Source: a virus
Length of the DNA: 45,122 bases
IMG/VR virus record: IMGVR_UViG_3300009085_001558
Location: 1-45,122 of that record
Strand: one strand, 5' to 3'
Position numbers and translations under genes: made by a program. Below, piece by piece: positions 30,597 to 37,412 of this stretch (within the stretch, counting starts at the first letter, position 1; every line of letters starts with the position of its first letter). The notes beneath the pieces are model-generated. The model saw only the letters and a program-made list of their open reading frames with translations, made no database searches and was not told the DNA's origin.

Positions 30597-30706
30597 GATT
30601 GCGTTGGGATCGAGGGAATTTTTGTTTCCTGGACATACAGCCGCTCATCTGCAAATTCCCGTTGATCCCAACAATCATCAGGAAACGCAGGTTGGCGGCT
30701 GTATGT
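30597..30706 (+). ncRNA. Highly structured leader RNA of the HNH gene with crossing inverted repeats
   Basis: Four inverted repeats occupy 110 bases: GTTGGGATC/GATCCCAAC (outer, extended by GATTG/CAATC), GGGAATTT/AAATTCCC (inner), GTTTCCTG/CAGGAAAC, and ACATACAGCCGC/GCGGCTGTATGT (12 bp, ending 5 bases before the GAGAGG region). The last two cross the first two and each other, so they imply pseudoknots or alternative folds. The last partner lies next to the HNH ribosome-binding site. This looks like a switch on HNH translation or part of a mobile intron-like element. Confidence 0.65.
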
Positions 30707-30721
30707 GTTATGAGAGGTGAT

Positions 30722-31144
30722 ATGGATCCAGATGTTCGCAAGGCACGAATAGAACTGGACGGATGGGAATGCCAACTGAGCAAACTATTTGGCATAACTG
30801 AACTATCTGGTAAACCATGCACCGAGGCATTGGAGGTTCATCATAAGACCTATGTACGGTTTGGACATGAACATTTATCCGACGTAATAACTGTTTGCCG
30901 GAGATGCCATGATATTCTGACGGACGCCATACGGCGAGAGCGGTTCTCTACCCGCAATCCGATTTTGGAGAACGTCAAGAATCCTATGGAAGTACCGGCC
31001 AAGGAGAATAGCAATGTTCACGAAGTTGAAAGTAACGATCACCGGGGACACACCGTTTATCCCCCACAACGCGCAACTTGCCGATCCTCTGAATCCCTTT
31101 ACGAAGGCAATCAAGGAAGTGTCGGGAAAGCGCAAGAAGGTTGA
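30722..31144 (+). CDS. HNH endonuclease (homing-type candidate)
   Basis: 140 residues. KPCTEALEVHHKTYVRFGHE, then LSDVITVCRRCHDILT, gives the two-His site and zinc Cys; the CELS-type N-terminal Cys is in WECQLS. The ATG with AGAGGTG just before it is chosen. The last 131 bases overlap the next gene, and the C-terminal part past residue ~97 may be dispensable. Directly behind a structured leader with its own promoter. Confidence 0.7.
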   Translation: MDPDVRKARIELDGWECQLSKLFGITELSGKPCTEALEVHHKTYVRFGHEHLSDVITVCRRCHDILTDAIRRERFSTRNPILENVKNPMEVPAKENSNVHEVESNDHRGHTVYPPQRATCRSSESLYEGNQGSVGKAQEG

Positions 31145-31589
31145 TGCGGACTTGGAGGAAATGGCAAAGTTGGAGTTCTTGGGAAGTTTGTATCTCTCGG
31201 ATGGTAAGCCGTGTATCCCCGCCGAAATGCTGGAAGCGGTAATCAACGGCGGAGCGCGAAAGAGTAAGATGGGTAAACAGGCATCGGCGGCTGTGTTTAT
31301 TCGGAAGCCTGCTATGCTGGAATACGATGGACCGTCCGATCCAAAAAAGTTGTGGGAAGACAAAGAATTTGTTCTTCGCGTTCCCGTCAAGGTCCAACAA
31401 GCGATGGTAATGCGCACTCGACCCATTTTCAAGAAATGGTCAGCCTCTTTTGAGGTTGATGTGAATACCGACATCGTGGATACAAAAGACGTTCTGCAAT
31501 GGATCACGACTGCCGGGGTCGAGTTGGGAATTGGGGATTGGAGGCCGCAGAAGCGGGGGCACTACGGTCTCTTTGTCCTAGCGGAGTAG
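31014..31589 (+). CDS. Conserved phage protein of unknown function, 191 residues
   Basis: Starts at ATG with AAGGAG 6 bases before it, inside the HNH gene. Conserved-looking blocks: PHNAQLADPLNPFTKAIKEV, LGSLYLSDGKPCIPAEMLEA, VMRTRPIFKKWSASFEVDV and GVELGIGDWRPQKRGHYG. I recognise the pattern from many phage genomes but not under a functional name. The Gly-rich end suggests a nucleic-acid or nucleotide contact (inference). Array B begins 11 bases after its stop. Confidence 0.6.
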   Translation: MFTKLKVTITGDTPFIPHNAQLADPLNPFTKAIKEVSGKRKKVDADLEEMAKLEFLGSLYLSDGKPCIPAEMLEAVINGGARKSKMGKQASAAVFIRKPAMLEYDGPSDPKKLWEDKEFVLRVPVKVQQAMVMRTRPIFKKWSASFEVDVNTDIVDTKDVLQWITTAGVELGIGDWRPQKRGHYGLFVLAE

Positions 31590-31601
31590 AGCCGTTTTTA
31601 T

Positions 31602-31669
31602 GGTGCGGCTTGGTCCGGCAAGGTAAGGCTGGGTGGGGTTTGGCTTGGCATGTCAGGGTTAGGCTTGGG
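31602..31669 (+). repeat. Pentanucleotide array B1, (GGYNN)14
   Basis: GG-pyrimidine recurs every 5 bases in 12 of 14 slots (exceptions GTC and a final GGG). It contains the words GGTCCGGC and GGCAAGGT shared with other arrays. It begins 12 bases after the stop of the upstream gene. The phase continues across the 22-base spacer into B2 (distance a multiple of 5). Confidence 0.85.
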
Positions 31670-31691
31670 TTTTCCGCTATCATAAAACCAC

Positions 31692-31754
31692 GGCATGGTC
31701 GGGCCTGGTCCGGCGCGGTTAGGTATGGCGGGGTATGGTCCGGTTTGGTTTGGA
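31692..31754 (+). repeat. Pentanucleotide array B2, (GGYNN)13
   Basis: 12 of 13 slots are GGY at exact 5-base steps and the last is GGA. It ends GGTTTGGTTTGGA, the same terminus as arrays A and C. The spacers after B1 and B2 are alike (TTCCGCTATCATAA and TTCCGACATTATAA). Confidence 0.85.
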
Positions 31755-31775
31755 TATTCCGACATTATAACTTTT

Positions 31776-31857
31776 GGTGAGGCAAGGCGGGGCGCGGTGT
31801 GGCATGTTCGGGTTGGACTGGCATGGTGAGGCGAGGTACGGTTAGGTTTGGCATGGA
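31776..31857 (+). repeat. Pentanucleotide array B3, about 17 units with one 4-base slip
   Basis: 14 of 17 slots are GGY; the phase slips by one base at 31813-31815 and then stays fixed. The last unit is GGA. The first six units (GGTGAGGCAAGGCGGGGC and on) closely match part of array A on the other strand 18 kb away. It ends about 27 bases before the ATG used for GmhA. Confidence 0.85.
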
Positions 31858-31878
31858 GTTACAAATTGGGTGTATGAT
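31848..31878 (+). promoter_or_regulatory. Possible promoter for gmhA giving a leaderless transcript
   Basis: TATGAT ends 6 bases before the ATG at 31885, placing the start of transcription on the start codon. A TTGGCA lies 19 bases before it, inside the end of array B3. No Shine-Dalgarno precedes the ATG. Confidence 0.4.
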
Positions 31879-31884
31879 AAAACT

Positions 31885-32448
31885 ATGACAAAAATTGACG
31901 AATACTTTATGTCTCTCAGCGATACGGCCATTCTCACTTGCCGTCCCTGTATCGAAGCGGCTACAGACATTCTCTATAAAGCATGGCGCAGAGGAAGCAT
32001 GATCTATACCGCCGGAAACGGAGGATCCTGCACCACAGCGCAGCACCTGGCATTGGACTTGTCGAAAGGATGCCGGGTAATCGGAAAGGCTCCGGTACGA
32101 TCCATGTGTCTGTCCGATTCTGCGGAACTCATGGCATGGTCGAACGACGTGAATTACGAGGATGCGATTGCCTTTATGATTCGCGGACGGTGGGTTCCCG
32201 GTGACGTGTTCATTGCCATATCCTGTTCCGGGAAGTCACCGAACATTATCAAAGCCCTGCTTGCGGTCGAAACGCTGGCGGGAAAGGCGATCCTTCTGAC
32301 GGGGAACAACACGGATATCCGGGATGACTTGGCGGACGTGGTTATTCCTGTCCAAGACAACGAGATACGGCGGCAGGAAGATATCCATCTGGCTGTGGCG
32401 CATTGTCTGACTTGGCTATTGAAGCAGAAGATCGAAGCAACACCATGA
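31885..32448 (+). CDS. gmhA: Sedoheptulose-7-phosphate isomerase, GmhA-like (SIS domain)
   Basis: 187 residues from this ATG; a GTG five codons earlier is the alternative. The SIS fold is clear: IYTAGNGGSCTTAQHLALDL (phosphate loop with GNGGS and His54), MAWSNDVNYEDAIAFM, AISCSGKSPNIIKALL and QEDIHLAVAH with the Glu and His of the active site. It converts sedoheptulose 7-phosphate to D-glycero-manno-heptose 7-phosphate. The HAD gene follows, and an HddA-like kinase lies 11 kb downstream. Array B lies before it. Confidence 0.85.
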   Translation: MTKIDEYFMSLSDTAILTCRPCIEAATDILYKAWRRGSMIYTAGNGGSCTTAQHLALDLSKGCRVIGKAPVRSMCLSDSAELMAWSNDVNYEDAIAFMIRGRWVPGDVFIAISCSGKSPNIIKALLAVETLAGKAILLTGNNTDIRDDLADVVIPVQDNEIRRQEDIHLAVAHCLTWLLKQKIEATP

Positions 32449-32455
32449 TGTGCGG

Positions 32456-32535
32456 GGTGTGGTAGGGCGTGGTCCGGCTCGGTAGGGTTCGGCAAGGTAT
32501 GGCTAGGTAGGGTCGGGCTTGGTATGGTTTGGAGG
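32456..32535 (+). repeat. Pentanucleotide array C, (GGYNN)16
   Basis: 15 of 16 slots are GGY at exact 5-base steps with no slip, and the last is GGA. It fills the gap between gmhA and the HAD gene. It ends GGTATGGTTTGGA, the final GGAGG serving as the ribosome-binding site of the HAD gene. Shared words: GGTCCGGC, GGCAAGGT. Confidence 0.88.
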
Positions 32536-32538
32536 AAT

Positions 32539-32964
32539 ATGAAAAAATTGTACGTTTGCGACTTGGACGGCACTTTGACCCCACACCGCGAATCCTCAGC
32601 GGATCCGTTCGTATTGGAATTACTGTCCAACGTCGAGAAGATGATTACTGCACTCCAGGCAAATGGCAAGAAGATAGCCATTGCCACAAACCAACGACTG
32701 AGGGACGAAAGCGATGAGGAATTATCGGCCTTCTGCTTTTGGGTGACGAAGACACTACATATAACGGAGCCCGTCATGGTGGCTACTGAGGTTTCGCCGT
32801 GGATGCTGAAACCGTCGCCGTGCATGATCCTGATGCTGATGCAAAGGTATCGACTATCTGCGGAGGAAGTGGTAATGATTGGCAACTCAAAAGACGACTA
32901 TCTCTCCGCGATGAATGCAGGAGTGGACTTCATGTGGGCGGATGAATTCTTTGGGAGGAAATGA
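32539..32964 (+). CDS. HAD-family phosphatase, GmhB/HisB-N-like
   Basis: 141 residues. CDLDGTLTPH (catalytic Asp8 and Asp10), IAIATNQRLRD, KPSPCMIL (motif III Lys) and VVMIGNSKDDYLSAMNAGVD (motif IV Asp pair) define a HAD-IIIA enzyme. Next to GmhA it probably removes a phosphate from heptose 1,7-bisphosphate. The zinc-loop Cys typical of GmhB are missing, so another sugar or nucleic-acid 3'-phosphate is possible. The ATG uses GGAGG from array C with only a 3-base gap. Confidence 0.7.
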   Translation: MKKLYVCDLDGTLTPHRESSADPFVLELLSNVEKMITALQANGKKIAIATNQRLRDESDEELSAFCFWVTKTLHITEPVMVATEVSPWMLKPSPCMILMLMQRYRLSAEEVVMIGNSKDDYLSAMNAGVDFMWADEFFGRK

Positions 32965-33209
32965 TGGATATTGAATGGTTCTTGCTGTCCGAAAAGAAGC
33001 CGCCGAAAGAGATAGGTGTTCTTATTACGGATGGAGAACTTGTAACAGTTGGAGAATATCTGAGTGCGACACGCACTAACGGTATACTGAGTGAGTGGTT
33101 TACTGGTCATGGATGGGAAGGGTACGAATGGGAATGGGTGTTTGATAGGGAGAAAATAACCCATTGGGCATATCCTCCTAATCCGCCAAAGATTGACAAA
33201 TCGGAGTAA
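32961..33209 (+). CDS. DUF551-like protein, 82 residues
   Basis: ATGA coupling to the HAD gene. FLLSEKKPPKEIGVLITDGE, the aromatic-rich middle and ITHWAYPPNPP match the DUF551 pattern W...P.....V...DG...THW..LP.PP. Function unknown. It is the second such gene in the window. Confidence 0.65.
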   Translation: MMDIEWFLLSEKKPPKEIGVLITDGELVTVGEYLSATRTNGILSEWFTGHGWEGYEWEWVFDREKITHWAYPPNPPKIDKSE

Positions 33210-33227
33210 TGGCGTCAGAATACCGAT

Positions 33228-33707
33228 ATGGCAAAGAAAAAGTCTGCTAACACGGAAAAAATAAGAAAGAAGACAATTCCTAAATCTGCATGGAAACCTG
33301 GTCAGAGTGGAAATCCTGGAGGACGACCAAAGGATGGAGAATCTTGGGCGGCTTCTCTCAAATGGGCGTTCAATCTTACGGGCGAACAAGCTGCACAATT
33401 GGTTCCTCCGGAATACGCCAAAACATTCCGTTTGATTGGTAAAATGCAACTACGTCATGCGCTTGTTTTGTGCATGATTGGAAAACAACTATTTGATCCT
33501 TCGGGATCTTTATTCAATGCTATGGCTGATAGGGAAGAAGGTAAGATCACTCAACCTATTCTCCACGAATGGCGCGAGGAAGCGAGGAAACTAGGTGTCG
33601 ATCCCGATCAACTCGTCGAACAGTTCTTTGCCTCGGTGGATAGTAGAGTCAGCGTTGGCGGAAGCCCTGAAGCGGAAGAAGGAACAGGCGGACCGTCCGA
33701 AGCCTAG
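33228..33707 (+). CDS. Terminase small subunit candidate (DUF5681-type)
   Basis: 159 residues. Basic N-terminal region then SAWKPGQSGNPGGRPKDGES, the DUF5681 signature found next to many large terminase genes. The rest is helical. The large-subunit gene begins inside its last 113 bases in another frame. The likely role is binding pac or cos DNA and recruiting the motor. No HTH was clearly seen. Confidence 0.6.
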   Translation: MAKKKSANTEKIRKKTIPKSAWKPGQSGNPGGRPKDGESWAASLKWAFNLTGEQAAQLVPPEYAKTFRLIGKMQLRHALVLCMIGKQLFDPSGSLFNAMADREEGKITQPILHEWREEARKLGVDPDQLVEQFFASVDSRVSVGGSPEAEEGTGGPSEA

Positions 33708-35052
33708 TCATTGGCCGAAGCTAACAGAGTATAGAAACTCCGATACCGGTAGGTTCTACAAACCTCACAGCAAGGAAGAATTAGAATTCATAACCAACAA
33801 CACGGCGATGGCTCTACTAGCCCGTGGAGGCGAGGGAGCCGGAAAATCCGTAGCAGGAATTATCAAGTCTTTAGAGTACGCCAAGAACGGATGCCACGGG
33901 TTGTGCGTATCGCCGGATCTTCCACACTTCCGGCGTTCCCTATGGCCTGAGTTCCGCAGGTGGTGCCCTTGGGAGTTCGTGGTGGATCGCCACCAGTATA
34001 TGCAGCCGTTTGATTGGTCACCGAACGGTAACTTTACGCTTGCCTTTACGACGGGCGCGGTCCTATACATGGGTGGTGCGGATGAGCAAGACCCCAAAGC
34101 GCAAGAAGGGGCAAACGTCACCTTTGCGCATTACGATGAGGCACGCAGACATAAGACCGCAACGATATTCAAGACGCTGGAAGGCCGCGTAAGAATTCCA
34201 TGCGGAGGACGGAAGCCGCAACTGTTTATTACCACGACCCCTGCAAAGCATTGGCTGTTCGATTACTTCGGACCGTTACTACCGGACGACAAACTGGCGT
34301 CGTTCAAGGCACGGTCATTGGATGTCATACTCAAGACGGCGGACAACCTGGAGAACCTTGATCCTGGCTTTATTGAGGACCGTCGTTCGGTACTGACAGA
34401 GTCAGAGGCTAGGGTTCTCCTCGAAGCAGAATGGGAAGACATCGAGGATGCGGACCGGTTCTTGCCGTCCATGACGCTGTGGGACATACTGAGGGTCAAC
34501 CTGCCCGCGCTGACCAAGAAGGAACCTATGGTTGTGGCTCTGGACGCCGGTATCAGTTCGGACCAATTCGGTATGATTGGTACGACTAGACATCCGGAAA
34601 GGCATGATGAGTGTGCAATCAGGTTCGTTATGAAGTGGGAGGCAAAAAACGGCAGGGATATCGACTTCGACGGGACGGAGGATGATCCCGGACCACTCAG
34701 GGTCTTGAAAACGCTCAGAGAGTCGTATAATATAATAATGGTTACATACGACCCGTACGAGATGAGGTATGCAGCCAGCCGGATTGCAAAGGAAGCACCT
34801 CTGTGGCTCAAAGAGTTCAGTCAGCAGGGCAAGCGCGAGGAAGCGGACAAGCACCTATACGATCTCATCGTTCAGAAGCGGATTTGGCATGACGGGGATG
34901 CGGACTTGCGGGAACATATCTCGAATGCGGATCGGAAGCTGGTAGCCGAGGAAAAGAAGATGCGTATCGTAAAGCGGATTGCATCGCAGAAGATTGACCT
35001 TGCAGTCGCTTTGAGTATGAGCGCATATCAAACAATGCGCTTGAACATTTAA
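33595..35052 (+). CDS. terL: Terminase large subunit
   Basis: 485 residues. Walker A ARGGEGAGKSVAG (~77-89), Walker B VTFAHYDEARRH, coupling motif ITTTPAKHW, and the nuclease residues in VVALDAGISSDQFG, MVTYDPYEMR and KIDLAVALSMSAY. It cuts and pumps DNA into proheads. The GTG start with GAGG 8 bases before it is accepted; a start after the small-subunit stop would remove the N-terminal ~37 residues. Confidence 0.92.
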   Translation: MSIPINSSNSSLPRWIVESALAEALKRKKEQADRPKPSHWPKLTEYRNSDTGRFYKPHSKEELEFITNNTAMALLARGGEGAGKSVAGIIKSLEYAKNGCHGLCVSPDLPHFRRSLWPEFRRWCPWEFVVDRHQYMQPFDWSPNGNFTLAFTTGAVLYMGGADEQDPKAQEGANVTFAHYDEARRHKTATIFKTLEGRVRIPCGGRKPQLFITTTPAKHWLFDYFGPLLPDDKLASFKARSLDVILKTADNLENLDPGFIEDRRSVLTESEARVLLEAEWEDIEDADRFLPSMTLWDILRVNLPALTKKEPMVVALDAGISSDQFGMIGTTRHPERHDECAIRFVMKWEAKNGRDIDFDGTEDDPGPLRVLKTLRESYNIIMVTYDPYEMRYAASRIAKEAPLWLKEFSQQGKREEADKHLYDLIVQKRIWHDGDADLREHISNADRKLVAEEKKMRIVKRIASQKIDLAVALSMSAYQTMRLNI

Positions 35053-35068
35053 TCGGGAGACGTTCGAA

Positions 35069-35401
35069 ATGTCTGACCAACCTATTCCGCAAGAAGACAT
35101 CGACGCAGCAATAGCTAACATCCGTAAATGGGCTGTCCCTTCTTACAAAGATGGTTGGCTCATTCCTATGCACCCTAAAATATGGGAGGCTATGCAAACC
35201 GTGACTATTCAACCGTTGGTACTGGACATCGGTAAACATACATTTGGTATTACGCTGTTCTCGATTACATTCGGAGCAGGAGTACCCGGATCGCTTTTGG
35301 AGATTTCATTTAGTCCACTTGGTAATGACTTCGATTTCCTGTGGATTAGATTGTTCAAGGGTCTTATTGAGGAATGGCGCGATAATCGGGAGGAAGAATG
35401 A
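35069..35401 (+). CDS. Hypothetical protein, 110 residues
   Basis: CGGGAGACG before the ATG. The chain has an N-terminal helix (QEDIDAAIANIRKWAVPS), a small beta part and a C-terminal helix (WIRLFKGLIEEWRDN). Located between terminase and portal, where variable accessory genes occur. No family recognised. Confidence 0.5.
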   Translation: MSDQPIPQEDIDAAIANIRKWAVPSYKDGWLIPMHPKIWEAMQTVTIQPLVLDIGKHTFGITLFSITFGAGVPGSLLEISFSPLGNDFDFLWIRLFKGLIEEWRDNREEE

Positions 35402-35829
35402 GCAGCGTTGTAAAGTTTGGGAGTAAGAAGGGGTTTGTAAGTAGAGAAAAGGCTATATCACTTCTTCGAGAGATGTGGCTATTCTCGCGTATTACTAACG
35501 ATTATCCTGATTTTTACGAATTAGTAGAAGTCATTACAGACTACGCCGTAGAGAAGATGCAGCACGAGCATAGCGCGATGCATTTAGAGAGTGAGCCGCC
35601 CAAGGCAACAAGGAATTTTAGCTATACTGCTCCCGACATCAAAGAGAATGACCTTGAAACGATAGGATGGATAGACGGAAAACCAGTTAAGTGCAATAAA
35701 AAATATAATCCATCTTTAATAAGATTATGCCCTGTTCATGGAACGAGCATTGATACAGTTGAAAGCAGTTTACGTAGTGTCGTGGTGTGGACATGCGGAT
35801 GCGCCTTTCAGCTAAAGGATCAATCATGA
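35398..35829 (+). CDS. Hypothetical protein, 143 residues
   Basis: ATGA coupling on both sides. Helical N-terminal half (REKAISLLREMWLFSRI) and a C-terminal part with Cys/His (RLCPVHGTSID ... VWTCGCAFQ) that may bind zinc. Function unknown; it sits in the packaging module. Confidence 0.5.
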   Translation: MSSVVKFGSKKGFVSREKAISLLREMWLFSRITNDYPDFYELVEVITDYAVEKMQHEHSAMHLESEPPKATRNFSYTAPDIKENDLETIGWIDGKPVKCNKKYNPSLIRLCPVHGTSIDTVESSLRSVVVWTCGCAFQLKDQS

Positions 35830-36254
35830 GTCGTGAACGAAGACGAAGACCTGTAGTAATCGAGGGGACCGGCAAAGACGGCCAGAAGGTGAAGGCTATC
35901 GGATGCCCGTTCTGCAAGCCTCCGCATCCACTGGACCCAAACGGAACGCCTTCCACCCCATGCGGGACGTACCTATCCGTCCAAGCGGTGCAAAACATAT
36001 ACTTCGAGCAGGGGTTGAAGTGCATCGTATGTGGGAACACGGGAGGCACGCTCATCAAGGTTGGGGAGAATTACAGGCACATCCACGACTGCGTACCGGG
36101 CAAGAAGATGTATACCCAAGCACCCAGAATGACCAAGAGGGCAGCCGTGGCATGGCGTCTTCCGAGGTTCATGCAGAAGGCATTTGGCATCGTTCCGGTG
36201 GAGATACAGGACGACAAGGGTAAGGTATTGGGCTATTCGTTTGACAAGCCGTAA
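35826..36254 (+). CDS. Zinc-finger protein between terminase and portal, 142 residues
   Basis: The start is the ATG overlapping the previous stop. Basic N-terminus (SRERRRRPVVIEG), Cys pairs CPFCKPPHP and CIVCGNTGG, and a basic C-terminal half (RMTKRAAVAWRLPRFMQKAF). It probably binds nucleic acid; given the position it could assist packaging or bind the structured RNA that follows (speculation). Confidence 0.55.
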   Translation: MSRERRRRPVVIEGTGKDGQKVKAIGCPFCKPPHPLDPNGTPSTPCGTYLSVQAVQNIYFEQGLKCIVCGNTGGTLIKVGENYRHIHDCVPGKKMYTQAPRMTKRAAVAWRLPRFMQKAFGIVPVEIQDDKGKVLGYSFDKP

Positions 36255-36262
36255 TTCGGGCG

Positions 36263-36354
36263 GCGTGAATGGCACGCGATAAAACAGTAGCCTAAAGAGG
36301 CCAGGCGCAAGCCAAACAATACCGACAGTATCGTCGCAAGACGACTCGGCTACT
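36263..36354 (+). ncRNA. Structured RNA between packaging and head genes
   Basis: The 230-base gap holds a hairpin GCGTG-aatgg-CACGC. A closing stem AGTAGCC/GGCTACT follows. Inside it are GGC-GCAA-GCC with a GNRA tetraloop, and GTCG-caaga-CGAC. A terminator hairpin follows. The arrangement is that of a small multi-branched RNA. Its place between terminase and portal invites comparison with the packaging RNA of phi29-like phages, but no homology is claimed. Confidence 0.55.
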
Positions 36355-36392
36355 CGAAGGCGCACAACATTCCCCGAAATTATTACCCAGCT

Positions 36393-36428
36393 TATCCCCG
36401 TACATGATCTGGCGGGGATATTGCTTTT
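36393..36428 (+). terminator. Rho-independent-type terminator
   Basis: An 8-bp stem TATCCCCG/CGGGGATA with a 12-base loop is followed by TTGCTTTTTA. It ends the structured RNA and separates the terminase block from the virion structural genes. Confidence 0.7.
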
Positions 36429-36485
36429 TATATTTGCGTCCTTATTATTTTCCAGTTATGCTTATGAAAAAGAATGAGGTGCAAT

Positions 36486-37412
36486 ATGGCAGATAGAGGT
36501 GTGATAGGCGGAGCGGCAGAACCCGTCCACATTACAGGAATTTCCGCAGGTGTGTCTATTCCCGTTAGCGGCGACGTAGCTAATATTGGAAAGACATACG
36601 ATACGTTAACAGGAACCTATAAAGGACTTCAGTTCAACGCTGAGGCTCCGCAGGTTTGCTCCCAGGATTATCTTCAGGCTCTGGCAGAGGGAGATATTGC
36701 TGGACACTCTCACTTTGAGAAGTTTGGCAGGGTAACGGGAGTTCAAACTGCTCTGACGGACGTTTGGGATTATGGCGGGACGACGGCATTGTATGTCTTT
36801 CCTGCGGCTGCGGCAAAGATGCGCGTCGTTTCCAGCAGCGTTCAAGATGATACGGGTGGGTCCGGAGCAACAAAGATCAAGATCAATGGTCTTATTGCAG
36901 GATACGTAGATACAACAGAGGAAGTCACTCTTGATGGAACGACTCCTGTCCAGACATCCAACTCATTCCTAAGAATAAATAAGGTTTGGGTTTCTGCTGG
37001 AGCGGCGGCGGCTGGAAACATATCCATATACCATCTGACGAATGCAACTCCGATCTACGCATACATAACGTTGGGATTTACACAATCTAGGCAGATTATT
37101 TTTACAACGCCAACAGGAAAGAGTCTGTACATTACCGGAATGAGAATATCCGCAGGAGTAGGCAATACAACGGCCAGCGGAAAGATCAATTATGTTATCT
37201 TTACGCTTAAGGCTACTGTTGATCCTGGGACGGGGGCGGCATCGACATTGTTTTACCCGCTCATGGAAATGGGAGTTGTAAATGGTTCGTTTTATGTACC
37301 GTTTGAAATGCCTATCAAGATACCCGCAACAGGAGATTTACGATTGCAAGTGCAAGGTGACACGGCTCAGGCCGTAGGTTGTACTGCCGCTATGAGAGGA
37401 TGGATTGAATAA
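36486..37412 (+). CDS. Virion structural protein, decoration or fibre type
   Basis: 308 residues; GAGGTG lies 6 bases before the ATG. All-beta, Gly/Thr/Ala-rich sequence (YDTLTGTYKGLQFNAEAPQV; GKSLYITGMRISAGVGNTTA; DLRLQVQGDTAQAVG) without Cys clusters. Similar beta-sandwich proteins are head fibres or decoration proteins. Placed just before the portal gene, whose ATG overlaps its stop. Function is inferred. Confidence 0.55.
   Translation: MADRGVIGGAAEPVHITGISAGVSIPVSGDVANIGKTYDTLTGTYKGLQFNAEAPQVCSQDYLQALAEGDIAGHSHFEKFGRVTGVQTALTDVWDYGGTTALYVFPAAAAKMRVVSSSVQDDTGGSGATKIKINGLIAGYVDTTEEVTLDGTTPVQTSNSFLRINKVWVSAGAAAAGNISIYHLTNATPIYAYITLGFTQSRQIIFTTPTGKSLYITGMRISAGVGNTTASGKINYVIFTLKATVDPGTGAASTLFYPLMEMGVVNGSFYVPFEMPIKIPATGDLRLQVQGDTAQAVGCTAAMRGWIE

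Noticed and set aside
31499-31780. Long open frame through arrays B1 and B2 (Gly/Trp/Val-rich)
   Set aside because: Period-5 GGYNN sequence rarely contains stops, so open frames arise automatically; there is no ribosome-binding site and the frame overlaps the end of a real gene.
31602-32535. Pentamer blocks considered as a CRISPR array
   Set aside because: No conserved repeat of 20 bases or more, no regular unique spacers of ~30 bases and no cas genes.
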